Positions 1-9,990 of a stretch of DNA of 64,000 nt are shown here, in pieces. The position numbers were made by a program, and so were the translations under genes. Numbering within the stretch: position 1 is the stretch's first letter; the number at the start of each line of letters is the position of its first letter. This DNA comes from an uncultured Paracoccaceae bacterium (GTDB taxonomy: Bacteria > Pseudomonadota > Alphaproteobacteria > Rhodobacterales > Rhodobacteraceae), in NCBI GenBank assembly GCA_947494675.1, contig CANLVP010000003.1, positions 545,791-609,790 of the forward strand, written 5' to 3'. The notes below the pieces were generated by a model. That model made no database searches and was not told where the DNA came from. It saw only the letters and a program-made list of their open reading frames with translations.

Positions 1-974
1 GCGAAATCGTGATTTGTAACTGGGGCGGTGCGGCATCCGACATCCTCGCCGATGTTCTGGGCACAGCCTACACTGCCGAGACAGGTATCCCGCTGCGCGT
101 AGATGGTGCGGGTCCTTCGCCGGGCAAGGTGCGCGCCATGGTCGAAAGTGGTGCCGTCGTTTGGGATGTGCTCGACAGCGGCGCGGGCTCTGCCATCGTC
201 ATGAACGAAGCCGGTGTGATCCAACCCATTGATTATGACATTGTTGATGCCTCCAAGGTTCTTGAAGGCACGGCGCTTCCCTTTGCCATCGGCAACTACC
301 TCTTTGGCTACGGACTGGCGACAAACCCAACGATGCTTCCCAACGGCGTGCCGCAAAACTGGGCAGATGTCTGGGATGTAGAGCAGTTCCCCGGCATTCG
401 CACTTTCCGTAAATCTGTGCGCGGCCAATTGGAAAGCGCGGTTCTCGCGATGGGGATTCCAAAAGAGGACGTCTATGATTTCCTTGATGAAGATGGGCTA
501 AGGGCCGCCATCGCCAAGTTCCGTGAATTGCGCGAAAATATCATTGTCTGGGGGTCGGGCTCTGAAAGTCAGAACCTATTCTTGCAGGGCGAAGTGGCAA
601 TGGGCAAGATTTGGTCGACGCGCGCCTTTCTGCTGAAAGACCAGATGGAACCGGGCACCTTCGAGTTGAGCTTTGAGGGCGGCGTATTGCAGCCGGGAAT
701 GTGGGCTGTGCCTCAGAAAAACCCAGCCGGAACCGAAGCGGCGATGAATTTCATCGCTTTGACGCAAGATCCGGATCTGCAGATTGAATGGTTCAATGCC
801 ATCGGCAACGCGCCCATCAATCCCGAGGCCGCAGCGAAAGTGCCCAGTGAGTTGGCTGCATGGAACCCGGCAGACGCCGCGAATGTAGCCAAAATGGTCA
901 TCTATTCAGACGAGTGGTACGGCAAGAACCAAGTCCACGCCGAAGAGCTCTATATTGACGCACTCATTGGCTGA
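1..974 (+). CDS. Polyamine-type ABC transporter substrate-binding protein, 5' truncated
   Basis: Periplasmic solute-binding protein of the spermidine/putrescine (PotD-like) class. The reading frame is open to the left edge (first whole codon at 3), so the N-terminus and signal peptide lie outside the window. The visible part opens with an EIVICNWGG-type strand followed by GKVRAMVESGAVVWDV, both typical of this family, and ends with a C-terminal binding lobe (WFNAIGNAPINPEA). Two permease genes follow directly on the same strand, so this is the periplasmic component of that importer. No ATPase gene is in view and it is presumably upstream. The real substrate is unknown; the downstream hydantoinase and amidohydrolase suggest a nitrogenous ring compound or amine rather than a polyamine. 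Confidence 0.88.
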   Translation, partial: EIVICNWGGAASDILADVLGTAYTAETGIPLRVDGAGPSPGKVRAMVESGAVVWDVLDSGAGSAIVMNEAGVIQPIDYDIVDASKVLEGTALPFAIGNYLFGYGLATNPTMLPNGVPQNWADVWDVEQFPGIRTFRKSVRGQLESAVLAMGIPKEDVYDFLDEDGLRAAIAKFRELRENIIVWGSGSESQNLFLQGEVAMGKIWSTRAFLLKDQMEPGTFELSFEGGVLQPGMWAVPQKNPAGTEAAMNFIALTQDPDLQIEWFNAIGNAPINPEAAAKVPSELAAWNPADAANVAKMVIYSDEWYGKNQVHAEELYIDALIG

Positions 975-1000
975 TCTGCACAAGAAGGACGATCCCGAAG

Positions 1001-1834
1001 ATGTCGGAAAAGACCAGATACTGGATGCTTGCCTTGCCAGCATTGGCACTGATGATGATCTTTTACATCTGGCCAGTTTTGAACATCTTCGGGATTTCAC
1101 TCACCGAACCCGAGCCGGGGTTCGGGAACTACACCCGGATGTTTGATTCCAATGCGGTGAAGGTGAGTTTTGTTCTCACGTTCCGCATTGCAGCCATTAC
1201 AACAGTCTTTTGTCTGCTCTTAGGCTACATCGTCGCCTACACGATCACGACATACGGCGGCCGCCGCGCGCCCTTAATGCTCGGCTTAGTTTTGTTGCCC
1301 TTTTGGGTCTCCGTTTTGGTGCGTTCCTTTGCATGGATCGTCCTCTTGGGACGCTCAGGTCTGGTGAACGATACCATGATGGACTGGGGTATCATCGAGA
1401 CGCCCTTACGGTTGATGCATAACGAGCTGGGTGTGTTGATCTCAATGGTCCACGTCATGTTGCCTTTTGCGATCCTGCCAATGCTGGCGAATATGCGCGG
1501 CATCTCTCAGAGCCACATGATGGCAGCGCGCGGCCTTGGCGCGAGCGAGTGGCGTGCTTTCCGCGAAGTTTATTTCCCGCAAACACTACCCGGTGTCTTC
1601 TCGGGCGGCCTGCTGGTCTTTGTGTTGTCGCTTGGGTTCTTCATTACGCCGGCACTCTTGGGTGGCGGTCGTGTCATGATGATTTCTGAATATATCTCCT
1701 ATCAGATTCAGGAACTCTTGCGTTGGGGACTGGCCACTGCGCTGTCGTCCGCTTTGCTGGTGGCGACCGCTCTGGTTCTGATTGTTGCAGGGAATTTTGT
1801 GAACCTGCGCAAAACCTTTCTGGAGCGCAAATAA
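1001..1834 (+). CDS. ABC transporter permease, PotB-like
   Basis: 277-residue inner-membrane permease of a polyamine-type importer. It has an N-terminal membrane segment (about residues 8-28), five further hydrophobic segments, and the EAA cytoplasmic loop (GLGASEWRAFREVYFPQTLPG, about residues 175-195) that contacts the ATPase. It starts 26 bases after the binding-protein gene. Its TAA stop overlaps the ATG of the next permease (TAATG at 1832-1836), so the two are translationally coupled and should form the heterodimeric channel. Confidence 0.9.
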   Translation: MSEKTRYWMLALPALALMMIFYIWPVLNIFGISLTEPEPGFGNYTRMFDSNAVKVSFVLTFRIAAITTVFCLLLGYIVAYTITTYGGRRAPLMLGLVLLPFWVSVLVRSFAWIVLLGRSGLVNDTMMDWGIIETPLRLMHNELGVLISMVHVMLPFAILPMLANMRGISQSHMMAARGLGASEWRAFREVYFPQTLPGVFSGGLLVFVLSLGFFITPALLGGGRVMMISEYISYQIQELLRWGLATALSSALLVATALVLIVAGNFVNLRKTFLERK

Positions 1835-2610
1835 TGCCAAGATCGACCCTGCACATCTTCTTTTCCACCGGCTGCTGGATGGTTTTGGCCTTTCTTGTCC
1901 TTCCGATCCTTGTCGTCATTCCCGTCTCGTTTACCGACACCGCGTTCATTGGATTGCCGCGCGATGGACTATCGCTCCAGCATTACGAAACCTTCCTGCG
2001 CTCACCCAAATGGCTACAAGCTTGTTTGACGAGCATGTGGATCGGTGTGCTTGTTGCAGGAATCTCGACAATACTGGGGACGCTCTTTTGCATTGGCGTT
2101 TGGTTTTTGTCGGATCGGGCGGCAACGATCGCCCGCTGGGTGATGATCGTACCCATTTTGGTGCCGCCAGTTGTTCAGTCGTTGGGCTTCTATAAGTTTT
2201 GGGTGGTTCTAGGGCTGATTGATACGCATGTTGGTGTCATTCTGGCGCACACGCTCTTGGCGTTGCCCTATGTGACGATTTCGGTCTTTGCGGCTTTGAC
2301 AAACTTGGATCGACGGATTCCACAGGCTGCACGCAATTTGGGGGCATCTTTGCCCATGACCATTCTGACGGTGATCATGCCCTCTATCCGTCCGGGTATG
2401 ATCGCTGGTGCGCTTTTTGCCTTCACCGTCAGTTTCGATGAAATTGTTGGTGTTCTATTCCTGACCGTGCGGCGGGTTGAGACCCTGCCAAAGGTCATTT
2501 GGGACGGTATACAAGAGTCGATCGATCCTGTGATCGCGGCTGTTGCGACGATCCTTGTCGCAATCACTTTATTCGTAACCGTCTTTGGCTTGCGGGGCCG
2601 GAAGATATAG
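1834..2610 (+). CDS. ABC transporter permease, PotC-like
   Basis: 258-residue partner permease. The ATG at 1834 is chosen because it overlaps the stop of the upstream permease; an in-frame upstream start would run deep into that gene. An N-terminal signal-anchor segment (WMVLAFLVLPILVVIPVSF) is followed by further membrane spans and an EAA loop (AARNLGASLPMTILTVIMP). With the preceding genes it forms an importer of the polyamine/opine/iron class. A 39-base gap with a good ribosome site separates it from the DUF1028 gene, so transcription probably continues into the catabolic genes. Confidence 0.89.
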   Translation: MPRSTLHIFFSTGCWMVLAFLVLPILVVIPVSFTDTAFIGLPRDGLSLQHYETFLRSPKWLQACLTSMWIGVLVAGISTILGTLFCIGVWFLSDRAATIARWVMIVPILVPPVVQSLGFYKFWVVLGLIDTHVGVILAHTLLALPYVTISVFAALTNLDRRIPQAARNLGASLPMTILTVIMPSIRPGMIAGALFAFTVSFDEIVGVLFLTVRRVETLPKVIWDGIQESIDPVIAAVATILVAITLFVTVFGLRGRKI

Positions 2611-2649
2611 CGCCTCTTGCAACGAACAAACAGATAGGAGGCTAGATCC

Positions 2650-3411
2650 GTGACCTTTTCGATCATTGGCCATTGCGAACGGACTGGCGCTTTCGGCGGT
2701 GCCATCACGACCTCCGATCTGGCCGTGGGCAACAGGTGTCTGCGACTGGCACACGGCAAGGGTGCCTTCCTGTCACAACATCGGACCGATAGTCGGTTGG
2801 GAGACGCAGGAATAGCGCTTTTGACCGCTGGCCAAAGTGCTGAAGCCGCCATTCAAGAAGTCTGCGCGTCTTCGCCTGACATCGACTGGCGGCAACTGGG
2901 TGCCTTGGATGCGCGCGGCCAATCTGCCATCTATCATGGCCGCCGCATGTATTCCATTTACAGCCATAGCGCAGCGCCCGGCTGTTTGGCGCTTGGCAAT
3001 ATTCTGGACAATGATCGCGTCACCAGCTCAATGGCTGCCGCTTTCGCGGAGGACGCTGAATTGCCCCTGGCTGAAAAGTTGTTGCGCGCGCTTGAAGCGG
3101 GTGAACAAGCCGGGGGCGAAGTTGCCGGTGCCCTGAAATCAGCCGCACTTCAGGTGACCGGCGAACATGGCATCGCAACTTATGACCTGCGGGTTGATAT
3201 ATCCGACGGTCGTGCGATTCAGGATCTGCGATCTCTTTTTGACACCTACAAAGGGCGAGAGAAACAGCTTCGCAGTGTTGCGCTATGCCCTGACACAGTG
3301 CCAGTGCAAAAAACACTCTTTGAAGCAAGCATCCACCGTATCGAAGAGCTCGGATTATCAGAGCGTTTCCCGACAGAAGATCAGCGCCACAATTGGACCG
3401 TAACGGGGTAG
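2650..3411 (+). CDS. DUF1028 family protein (Ntn-hydrolase-like fold)
   Basis: 253 residues, GTG start preceded by ATAGGAGG. It begins with MTFSIIGHCERTGAFGGAITTSD and continues with VGNRC, the standard opening of DUF1028, which is predicted to have an Ntn-hydrolase-like fold. The family is often found beside hydantoinase, amidohydrolase and peptide-uptake genes, but its reaction is not established. Here it sits between a transporter and a hydantoinase, so hydrolysis of an amide or a cyclic intermediate of the same pathway is the natural guess. The gene ends five bases before the hydantoinase ATG. Confidence 0.85.
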   Translation: MTFSIIGHCERTGAFGGAITTSDLAVGNRCLRLAHGKGAFLSQHRTDSRLGDAGIALLTAGQSAEAAIQEVCASSPDIDWRQLGALDARGQSAIYHGRRMYSIYSHSAAPGCLALGNILDNDRVTSSMAAAFAEDAELPLAEKLLRALEAGEQAGGEVAGALKSAALQVTGEHGIATYDLRVDISDGRAIQDLRSLFDTYKGREKQLRSVALCPDTVPVQKTLFEASIHRIEELGLSERFPTEDQRHNWTVTG

Positions 3412-3416
3412 TCACT

Positions 3417-4874
3417 ATGGAGTTCGACACCGTCATTCATTCAGGTCAGATCGCGACCGCCGACTGGGTAACATCCGGAGACATAGGCATCAAAGACGGA
3501 CGTATCGTCGCAATCGCCGAAACCCTGCCGGGCGGTGAGCGGCGCATTGATGCAGGCGGACGGATTGTGATGCCAGGCGGCATCGAAGCGCACTGCCATA
3601 TTGCCCAGGAAAGCTCGTCCGGGATCATGACCAGCGACGATTATCAAAGCGGCTCGATCTCGGCGGCGTTTGGTGGAAATTCCACGATCATTCCCTTCGC
3701 TGCACAGCATCGCGGGCAATCCTTGGATGATGTCATCTCGACCTACAGAACCCGCGCAGCAAAATCCGTGCTGGATTACGCATGGCATCTGATCATCACA
3801 GACCCGACAGAGAAGGTGCTGAACGACGAATTGCCTCGCGCGATCCAATCCGGGATCACAAGTTTCAAGGTATTCATGACCTATGACCTGATGAACATCG
3901 GCGATGGCGGGATGCTGGATATTCTGACCATCGCGCGTAACCACGGCGCGATCACGATGGTTCATGCCGAAAATAACGACATGGTCAAATGGATGAACCG
4001 GCAATTGGCGGACCGCGATCTGACGGCACCCAGATACCACGCGATCTCGCGTCCGGAACTGGCTGAGGCCGAAGCGATCAACCGCGCTATTCAACTGGCC
4101 AAACTTGCGGACGCGCCGCTTTTTGTGGTGCATGTCTCCACAGCGGCAGGAGCCGAGATTGTGCGGCGAGAGAAGTTTGCCGGAGCAAAGCTCTTTGCCG
4201 AAACCTGCCCGCAATACATGGCGCTGACGCGCGAGGCGCTTGATAAGCCTGAGATGGACGGTGCGAAATTTATCTGTTCGCCGCCGGTGCGGGGGGCTGA
4301 GACGCAAGACGCGCTATGGCACCATGTGTCCCAAGGCACCTTTGAAAGTGTCAGTTCGGATCATGCGCCCTATCGCGCAGACGAAACCGGCAAGTTTCTC
4401 AATGGCGCGGATGTGCCCTACACCAAAATCGCCAATGGCATGCCGGGGATCGCCGCCCGCTTGCCCTGGCTGTTTTCCGAGGGTGTTGTCGCGGGCCGCA
4501 TCACACTGGAACACTTCGTGGCCTTAAGCGCGACCAATGCGGCACGCACCTTTGGCTGCACGAAAAAAGGCCGCATCGCGCCGGGTTGTGATGCTGATAT
4601 CGCTATCTGGAATCCCGAAGCACGCCGCAAAGTCGCTTTGGAGGATCAGCACGACAACATGGACTATACGCCCTTTGAAGGGCTCGAGTTGACGGGCATC
4701 CCAGAGGTCGTGATGAACCGCGGCAATATCATCGTGGACCATGGCGCATTGAAAGCCTCTTCTGGTCAGGGACGCTTTTTCAAGCGCGCACCAGTAGATC
4801 TGTGTGGCCGCTCCGGCGTAACACTGCCGGAGTTTGATCCTAGGCAGAATTTCGGCACCGATCTGCGCTCATGA
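3417..4874 (+). CDS. Dihydropyrimidinase / D-hydantoinase family amidohydrolase
   Basis: 485-residue cytoplasmic metal-dependent cyclic amidase. Visible active-site elements in order are HCHIAQ (metal-binding HxH, near residue 58), the lysine in FKVFMTY expected to be carbamylated, HAEN, HVSTAAG and DHAPY. The family opens dihydropyrimidine, hydantoin and related rings. An ATG at 3417 matches the family N-terminus (MEFDTVIHSGQIAT); the in-frame upstream codons overlap the DUF1028 gene. The stop overlaps the start of the racemase gene (ATGA). With a hydantoin racemase next door, a hydantoin-like substrate is more likely than a pyrimidine, but this is inference. Confidence 0.9.
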   Translation: MEFDTVIHSGQIATADWVTSGDIGIKDGRIVAIAETLPGGERRIDAGGRIVMPGGIEAHCHIAQESSSGIMTSDDYQSGSISAAFGGNSTIIPFAAQHRGQSLDDVISTYRTRAAKSVLDYAWHLIITDPTEKVLNDELPRAIQSGITSFKVFMTYDLMNIGDGGMLDILTIARNHGAITMVHAENNDMVKWMNRQLADRDLTAPRYHAISRPELAEAEAINRAIQLAKLADAPLFVVHVSTAAGAEIVRREKFAGAKLFAETCPQYMALTREALDKPEMDGAKFICSPPVRGAETQDALWHHVSQGTFESVSSDHAPYRADETGKFLNGADVPYTKIANGMPGIAARLPWLFSEGVVAGRITLEHFVALSATNAARTFGCTKKGRIAPGCDADIAIWNPEARRKVALEDQHDNMDYTPFEGLELTGIPEVVMNRGNIIVDHGALKASSGQGRFFKRAPVDLCGRSGVTLPEFDPRQNFGTDLRS

Positions 4875-5518
4875 GCATTCTGGTCTACAACCCTAATTCA
4901 TCGGAAACGGTCACCCGCGCCATTGCGGATACGCTTGCCCCGTTAGGCCCCCATTTTGAAGTGACCCGCAATGCCAACGGCCCAGCGACGGTCCGGACGG
5001 ACGAAGATGCCCGCCTCGCCGGTGACGCTTTTTTGCCCTTTGCGGAAGCGGCGGATTGTGCGGGGTTGATCATCGCTTGTTTTTCCGACCCCGGATTGGA
5101 TCAGGCGCGTGCACGTTTGAACAAACCCATAACCGGCGCACAAGAGGCCGCCATCCTGGAAGCCACCGAACAGGCCGAACGTTATGGCATCATTGCGCTT
5201 TCAGCCTTGGCTATCCCGCGACACCAAAAGAATATTGAAAAAATGGGTTTACTGGACAGGCTCGTGGCAGAGCTGCCTTTGTCCGATGTGTCAGCGGCTG
5301 CATCCGGACAAGACAACGTCTGGCCCGAGATGTTGGAAACCGGTCGGACCCTCAAACGACAAGGCGCCGGAGCCATTGTGCTTGGATGTGCAGGAATGGG
5401 GCCACTAGCGCAGCGTTTGCAATCAGAAATCGGCATTCCAGTGATTGACCCTATCTATGCGGCAGGCAAGCGCGCGCTGAAACGACAGAACGAGACGAAC
5501 AGCAGGAAACCGGCATGA
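4871..5518 (+). CDS. Asp/Glu/hydantoin racemase family protein
   Basis: 215 residues. It opens with ILVYNPNSSETVT, the hallmark of hydantoin racemases, and carries the two cysteines expected of cofactor-independent racemases of this superfamily, in IIACFSDPGLD and VLGCAGMGPLA. The family interconverts stereoisomers at an acidic carbon, for example 5-substituted hydantoins, so that a stereospecific hydantoinase can consume both enantiomers. It overlaps the hydantoinase by four bases upstream and the amidohydrolase by four bases downstream, so all three are co-translated. A maleate isomerase-like or aspartate racemase activity is the main alternative. Confidence 0.87.
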   Translation: MSILVYNPNSSETVTRAIADTLAPLGPHFEVTRNANGPATVRTDEDARLAGDAFLPFAEAADCAGLIIACFSDPGLDQARARLNKPITGAQEAAILEATEQAERYGIIALSALAIPRHQKNIEKMGLLDRLVAELPLSDVSAAASGQDNVWPEMLETGRTLKRQGAGAIVLGCAGMGPLAQRLQSEIGIPVIDPIYAAGKRALKRQNETNSRKPA

Positions 5519-6930
5519 TTGACCCACTCCCCAACAGGCAACAAACAACGGCTGTTTTTGGCAGTTTCGTGCTAGATGGGCGTGCAGAGGTGCCGACCGT
5601 CATTCGGGACCATTGGGTGATCCTGGAAGGCGACAAGGTCGCCGCTATTTCCCCTTCGCGGCCGAAAGCTGCGGATGTGGTTCTTGATAAGCCCGGGCGT
5701 TTCATTTTGCCGGGATTGATGAACTTGCACAATCATTGCTTCAGTGAGGCGATCGCGCGCAGCCACGCCGAAGATGGCAATGGGGTAACTGCGGACCAGA
5801 GTGTCGTTTATACTGTCCTGTTGCCGCTATCGAAATCCGGTTTGGATATTCTTTCATCACAAGAACGTCTTGCGGTCGCTCGGATGGGTATTGTTCAGCT
5901 TCTGCTGGGCGGCGCGACATCCGTGATGGAACCGTTTCGCAACGGGATCCCCGAAATGTTCGACGCAGCATTAGAGCTTGGCATTCGATTCTGGGGCGCC
6001 CCCTACCTGTTCTCTGCATCCGATCCGCACGCAGAAAATGGCAAAGTGGTCTACAACACCCAATCCAGTGATCGATCCGACAATGCAGCCGATCTGGCGG
6101 CGTGGAACACCTTGTACGAGACGTGGCAAGGCAGGGACAATAGTCGCATCGGTCTCGCCATGAGCCCCCACGCGACAGACACCTGCGATCCCGATTTGTT
6201 CAGGGCCGCCACCGAACGTGCCCGGGAACTTGGCGTTCCAATCACGACGCATTTGGCGCAAAGCGCAAGCGAGGTCGAAAAGATAAAGTCACGCTGGAAC
6301 GGTCGGACGCCAGCCGAATATTTGGATTGGCTTGGTGTCCTTGGGCCGGACCTGCTGGCGGCCCATTGTGTTTTCTGTACAGACGAGGATTTGGCGCTTT
6401 TGCGCGCGCGCGATGTCACGGTCATGTCTTGCCCTCGTGTTTTCACCCGCATCGCCAAAATCGCGGCCTTTGGCCGTTTTGAGGCTGCAGGATTGCGCAC
6501 AATGGTTGGGACCGATGGTTACAACATGGATCTGTTGGGAGAGCTCAACGCAGCTGCAATCATCTCCAAAACGGCGTCGGGTAACCCGAAAATTGCGACT
6601 GCACCGGTGCTTTTGCAAAGCGTGACTTCGGCTGGTGGCAATGCTGTTGGCAGGTCAGACCTCGGGCGTCTTGTGCCGGGGGCAAAGGCCGACATTACGG
6701 TCGTCGATATGACCCACCCACATTTGTTGCCATATATGGACCCGATGCGCGCACTGATAACACTTGCCAACCGGGCGCAAATTGACAGCGTCATTGTCGA
6801 TGGCCGTTTGCTTGTTTCAGGCGGCAAAATCTGTGTGGGTGATCAATCTCGCATCATGGCAGAAGGCTGCGCTGCTATCGAAAAGATCTGGGACCTACCC
6901 GAAGCACGCGCGGCACTATCAAAGACTTGA
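5515..6930 (+). CDS. Amidohydrolase of the ATZ/TRZ-guanine deaminase type
   Basis: 471-residue metal-dependent hydrolase or deaminase. Signature elements are PGLMNLHNH (metal site), HLAQSASE, AAHCVF and GTDG, in the usual order for the chlorohydrolase/cytosine-guanine deaminase branch. It probably deaminates or hydrolyses an N-heterocycle made or used by the neighbouring hydantoinase. It ends the + strand operon and lies 20 bases from the convergent deacetylase gene; I see no clear hairpin between them. The substrate cannot be read from sequence. Confidence 0.87.
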   Translation: MIDPLPNRQQTTAVFGSFVLDGRAEVPTVIRDHWVILEGDKVAAISPSRPKAADVVLDKPGRFILPGLMNLHNHCFSEAIARSHAEDGNGVTADQSVVYTVLLPLSKSGLDILSSQERLAVARMGIVQLLLGGATSVMEPFRNGIPEMFDAALELGIRFWGAPYLFSASDPHAENGKVVYNTQSSDRSDNAADLAAWNTLYETWQGRDNSRIGLAMSPHATDTCDPDLFRAATERARELGVPITTHLAQSASEVEKIKSRWNGRTPAEYLDWLGVLGPDLLAAHCVFCTDEDLALLRARDVTVMSCPRVFTRIAKIAAFGRFEAAGLRTMVGTDGYNMDLLGELNAAAIISKTASGNPKIATAPVLLQSVTSAGGNAVGRSDLGRLVPGAKADITVVDMTHPHLLPYMDPMRALITLANRAQIDSVIVDGRLLVSGGKICVGDQSRIMAEGCAAIEKIWDLPEARAALSKT

Positions 6931-6950
6931 TTTTGTGATCTTACAGACCG

Positions 6951-7811
6951 CTAGATCTGATCCTTCAAGGCACTCGCGATTTCGTCCCCGGTTGCGATCC
7001 AAAGGTCCGACTTGGACTTCGCAAACGTCAAAAACTCGCGCAATGTTCTGTAGGGGGATGGCCGGCCGGACACCTGCGGATGGAACACAGTCGTCGTCAA
7101 GGCACCCCATTCATGGGTTTCTTCAAGCTCTGTGCGCCAGATGGACTGGACAAGTTCAGGGGCCACAAAATTGCGACCACTGCCTTTGATCATGCTGTGC
7201 ATCCAATCATCAAAGAAATAGTTCGCCGGAAGCTCAATCGGTCCAGCCGCGCCACCTTCTAGCACATGACGATAGGGGATCACATCATCACGCCAAGAGC
7301 TTGAATAGGTAATGCCACGATCTTGCATATAGGCCAAAAACGCGCCGCAGTTTTCACCCAAAGGCGCACGATACCCTGTTGGCACAATCCCCAATTCGGA
7401 CTTCATCGCCTCAAAGCCCAAGTCAATCTCTGCAAGCGAGCGTTCGCGATCAGACAGGGACGGCTTGAGATGATACATGCCGTGATGCGCGATTTCGTGA
7501 CCAGCTTTAAGCAGTTGCTCACAAATTCCAGTATGCGTTTTCACCACCCAGCCCGGGGTGAAAAACGTCGCCTTCAGGTCAAGCTGATCAAGTAGCTCAA
7601 GGATCTTACGCATCCCAGCGCGTGCGCCATAGCCGCCATGGGAGACCGCGACCTCATTGTTCCAATCTACTGCACTTTCGTCGAACCACGCCGTTTCGGC
7701 ATCAAAGTCAAAGCTCAGGAATAGCGCGCTTTTCTTACCCGTTGGCCATTTGACGGACTCATTGACCGTGGCCAAGTTTTTCGGGTGAAATGGAATGTCT
7801 TCATAGTCCAT
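6951..7811 (-). CDS. Polysaccharide deacetylase (NodB) family, PuuE/allantoinase-like
   Basis: 286 residues with a NodB fold. The catalytic pair is in SFDFDAET (near residue 34), the metal histidines are in HEIAHHGMYH, and motif 3 is YRAPLGE. No signal peptide is visible, so it is cytoplasmic. That fits the PuuE-like branch, which acts on small amides such as allantoin, better than cell-wall deacetylases. It is the last gene of the - strand operon and starts four bases after the ArgH-like gene. A role in ureide or hydantoin breakdown is inferred from context. Confidence 0.82.
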   Translation of the reverse strand: MDYEDIPFHPKNLATVNESVKWPTGKKSALFLSFDFDAETAWFDESAVDWNNEVAVSHGGYGARAGMRKILELLDQLDLKATFFTPGWVVKTHTGICEQLLKAGHEIAHHGMYHLKPSLSDRERSLAEIDLGFEAMKSELGIVPTGYRAPLGENCGAFLAYMQDRGITYSSSWRDDVIPYRHVLEGGAAGPIELPANYFFDDWMHSMIKGSGRNFVAPELVQSIWRTELEETHEWGALTTTVFHPQVSGRPSPYRTLREFLTFAKSKSDLWIATGDEIASALKDQI

Positions 7812-7814
7812 GGT

Positions 7815-9233
7815 TCACCCCTTGGATGTCGTAAGAAAGCGTTCACGCGCGCGGATACAGGCCGCTTTCACATTCTCAGGTGCGGTACCCCCAAAGCATT
7901 TTCGTGCCGCCAGTGAGGTCTCGTTAGAGATTGCTGCGAAAACCTCATCGGAGATCTTCGGCTCAACCGCCTGCATTTCCTCAAGCGGAATTTCCGACAA
8001 AGAGCGTCCGGATTTTACACCCAGCGCGACAAGTTCGCCCGTGATGTGATGGGCCTCGCGGAACGGAATATCCAGAGCAACCACAAGCCAATCGGCAAGA
8101 TCCGTTGCAGTCGCAAAACCACGATCCAGAAACGCCAGCATGTTGTCTTTGTAGGGTTCAAGGTCATCGATCAATCTAGACGCAACCCGAATGCACAAAG
8201 AGATATTATCGGCCGCGTCAAACAGTGGTTCCTTGTCTTCCTGCATGTCCTTCATGAACGACAAAGGAAGGCCTTTCATGACCACCAACAGGGCGTTCAA
8301 AGAGCCGATGATACGCCCCGGTTTCGCACGCAACAACTCGGCCGCATCAGGGTTCTTCTTTTGCGGCATGATGGAGGAACCAGAGGTGAAGGCATCTGTC
8401 AGGTTCACAAACTTGAAGCCATCCGAATTCCAGTTGACCAATTCTTCGGCCAAGCGGGACAGATGCACCGCATTCATCGCGGCAAAGAACAAAAACTCGG
8501 TCACATGGTCTCGCGCGGACACGGAATCCATCGAATTTTCAGTAGGACGATCGAACTGAAGCTGTTCAGAGGTCCAGTGACGGTCAATCGGATAAGGGGA
8601 GCCTGCAAGCGCCGCAGCCCCCAGTGGGCATTCGTTCAAACGCTTCCGCGTGTCGCGCAACCGGTCCAGATCACGTCCCATCATTTCGACATATGCCAGT
8701 AGATGATGCCCAAAGGACACCGGCTGTGCCACCTGCAAATGGGTGAAGCCGGGCATCGGCGTATCGGCGTTTGCCTCGGCTTTCGTGATCAGCGCATCGA
8801 TCAGCGCAAGCAATTGTCCGTCAATCTCATCGATCTTATCACGCAACCACAACTTCACATCGGTGACGCTTTGGTCATTTCGACTACGGGCCGTGTGCAA
8901 CCGCCCAGCCGGTGCACCAATCAACTCTGACAAGCGCGCTTCGACATTCATATGAATGTCTTCAAGGGACCGTTTGAACTCAAACGTGCCTGCATCGATC
9001 TCTGCGCGAATGGTGTCCAGGCCGCTTACAATCGTCTTGGCGTCAGCTTCCGTGATAATCCCCTGCCGGCCCAGCATTTGCGCGTGCACCTGTGAGGCCA
9101 GGATGTCCTGTTTGTAGAGCCGCTTGTCGAAATCGATGGACGCGTTGATCTCTTCCATCGTTTCTGCGGGCCCTTGTTCGAAACGGCCACCCCACATTTT
9201 ATTGGAAGCCTTGGTCGCGATATTAGAGCACAT
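7815..9233 (-). CDS. Argininosuccinate lyase homologue
   Basis: 472-residue member of the fumarase/aspartase superfamily. It has [12 protein letters not shown] near the N-terminus, HTARSRNDQ, and the catalytic loop [12 protein letters not shown] typical of ArgH. The ATG at 9233 overlaps the ABC ATPase gene by 11 bases; more upstream starts lie inside that gene. Housekeeping argH is normally elsewhere in these genomes, and this copy is embedded in a catabolic/transport operon. It may therefore cleave an N-substituted aspartate or a related C-N bond rather than argininosuccinate. That is inference; plain ArgH activity is possible. Confidence 0.85.
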   Translation of the reverse strand: MCSNIATKASNKMWGGRFEQGPAETMEEINASIDFDKRLYKQDILASQVHAQMLGRQGIITEADAKTIVSGLDTIRAEIDAGTFEFKRSLEDIHMNVEARLSELIGAPAGRLHTARSRNDQSVTDVKLWLRDKIDEIDGQLLALIDALITKAEANADTPMPGFTHLQVAQPVSFGHHLLAYVEMMGRDLDRLRDTRKRLNECPLGAAALAGSPYPIDRHWTSEQLQFDRPTENSMDSVSARDHVTEFLFFAAMNAVHLSRLAEELVNWNSDGFKFVNLTDAFTSGSSIMPQKKNPDAAELLRAKPGRIIGSLNALLVVMKGLPLSFMKDMQEDKEPLFDAADNISLCIRVASRLIDDLEPYKDNMLAFLDRGFATATDLADWLVVALDIPFREAHHITGELVALGVKSGRSLSEIPLEEMQAVEPKISDEVFAAISNETSLAARKCFGGTAPENVKAACIRARERFLTTSKG

Positions 9234-9981
9234 GTGACAGGAAATCCTTTGCGCGGTCGGTTTGTGGGTTGGTGAAAAATTCATCCGGATTTCCGGTTTC
9301 GATGATCTGACCTTCGGCCATAAAGGTCACACTATCTGCGACCTCGCGGGCAAAACCCATTTCGTGGGTCACGCAGACCATGCTTTGACCGGAGTTGCCA
9401 AGCGAGATCATCACGTCCAGCACTTCCTTGATCATTTCAGGATCAAGCGCCGACGTCGGTTCATCAAACAGAATGACTTCTGGATTCATGGTCAAGCCAC
9501 GGGCAATGGCGACCCGCTGCTGCTGACCGCCAGAAAGCTGATTAGGATATTTGCTTGCCTGATTGGCGATCTTCACGCGCTCCAGATGGTGCATGGCCTG
9601 TTCTTCGGCCTCTTTGCGCGGGGTCTTGTTGACCCAGATCGGGGCCAACGTGCAGTTCTCTAGAATGGTCAGATGCGGGTAGAGATTAAAACTCTGAAAG
9701 ACCATGCACATTTGGCTGCGCAAAGCGCGGAGGCTCTTGGTGGAATCTTCCACCTTTTGCCCCTTAAAAATGACGTCGCCTTGTTCCGGGATTTCCAAAA
9801 AGTTCATGCAGCGGATCAGGGTCGATTTCCCCGAACCTGAGGGACCACAGATAACTTTGATATCCCCCTTTTTGAGCTCCATCGACACATCTTTCAATGC
9901 GTGGAACGTTCCATAGAATTTGTTCAGATTGCGGGCTTCCAGAAGAATATCGTTTGTTTTCGGTGCTTCTTGCGATTGCAT
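9223..9981 (-). CDS. Polar amino-acid ABC transporter ATPase (AapP/GlnQ type)
   Basis: 252 residues. Walker A is GPSGSGKST, the signature motif is [14 protein letters not shown], Walker B is [12 protein letters not shown], and the H-loop is [11 protein letters not shown]. It powers the two permeases encoded immediately upstream. The next gene in transcription order, the lyase homologue, overlaps its 3' end, so transporter and enzyme are coupled and the imported solute is probably the enzyme's substrate or precursor. Confidence 0.92.
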   Translation of the reverse strand: MQSQEAPKTNDILLEARNLNKFYGTFHALKDVSMELKKGDIKVICGPSGSGKSTLIRCMNFLEIPEQGDVIFKGQKVEDSTKSLRALRSQMCMVFQSFNLYPHLTILENCTLAPIWVNKTPRKEAEEQAMHHLERVKIANQASKYPNQLSGGQQQRVAIARGLTMNPEVILFDEPTSALDPEMIKEVLDVMISLGNSGQSMVCVTHEMGFAREVADSVTFMAEGQIIETGNPDEFFTNPQTDRAKDFLSHVL

Positions 9982-9990
9982 GGCAGCCTC

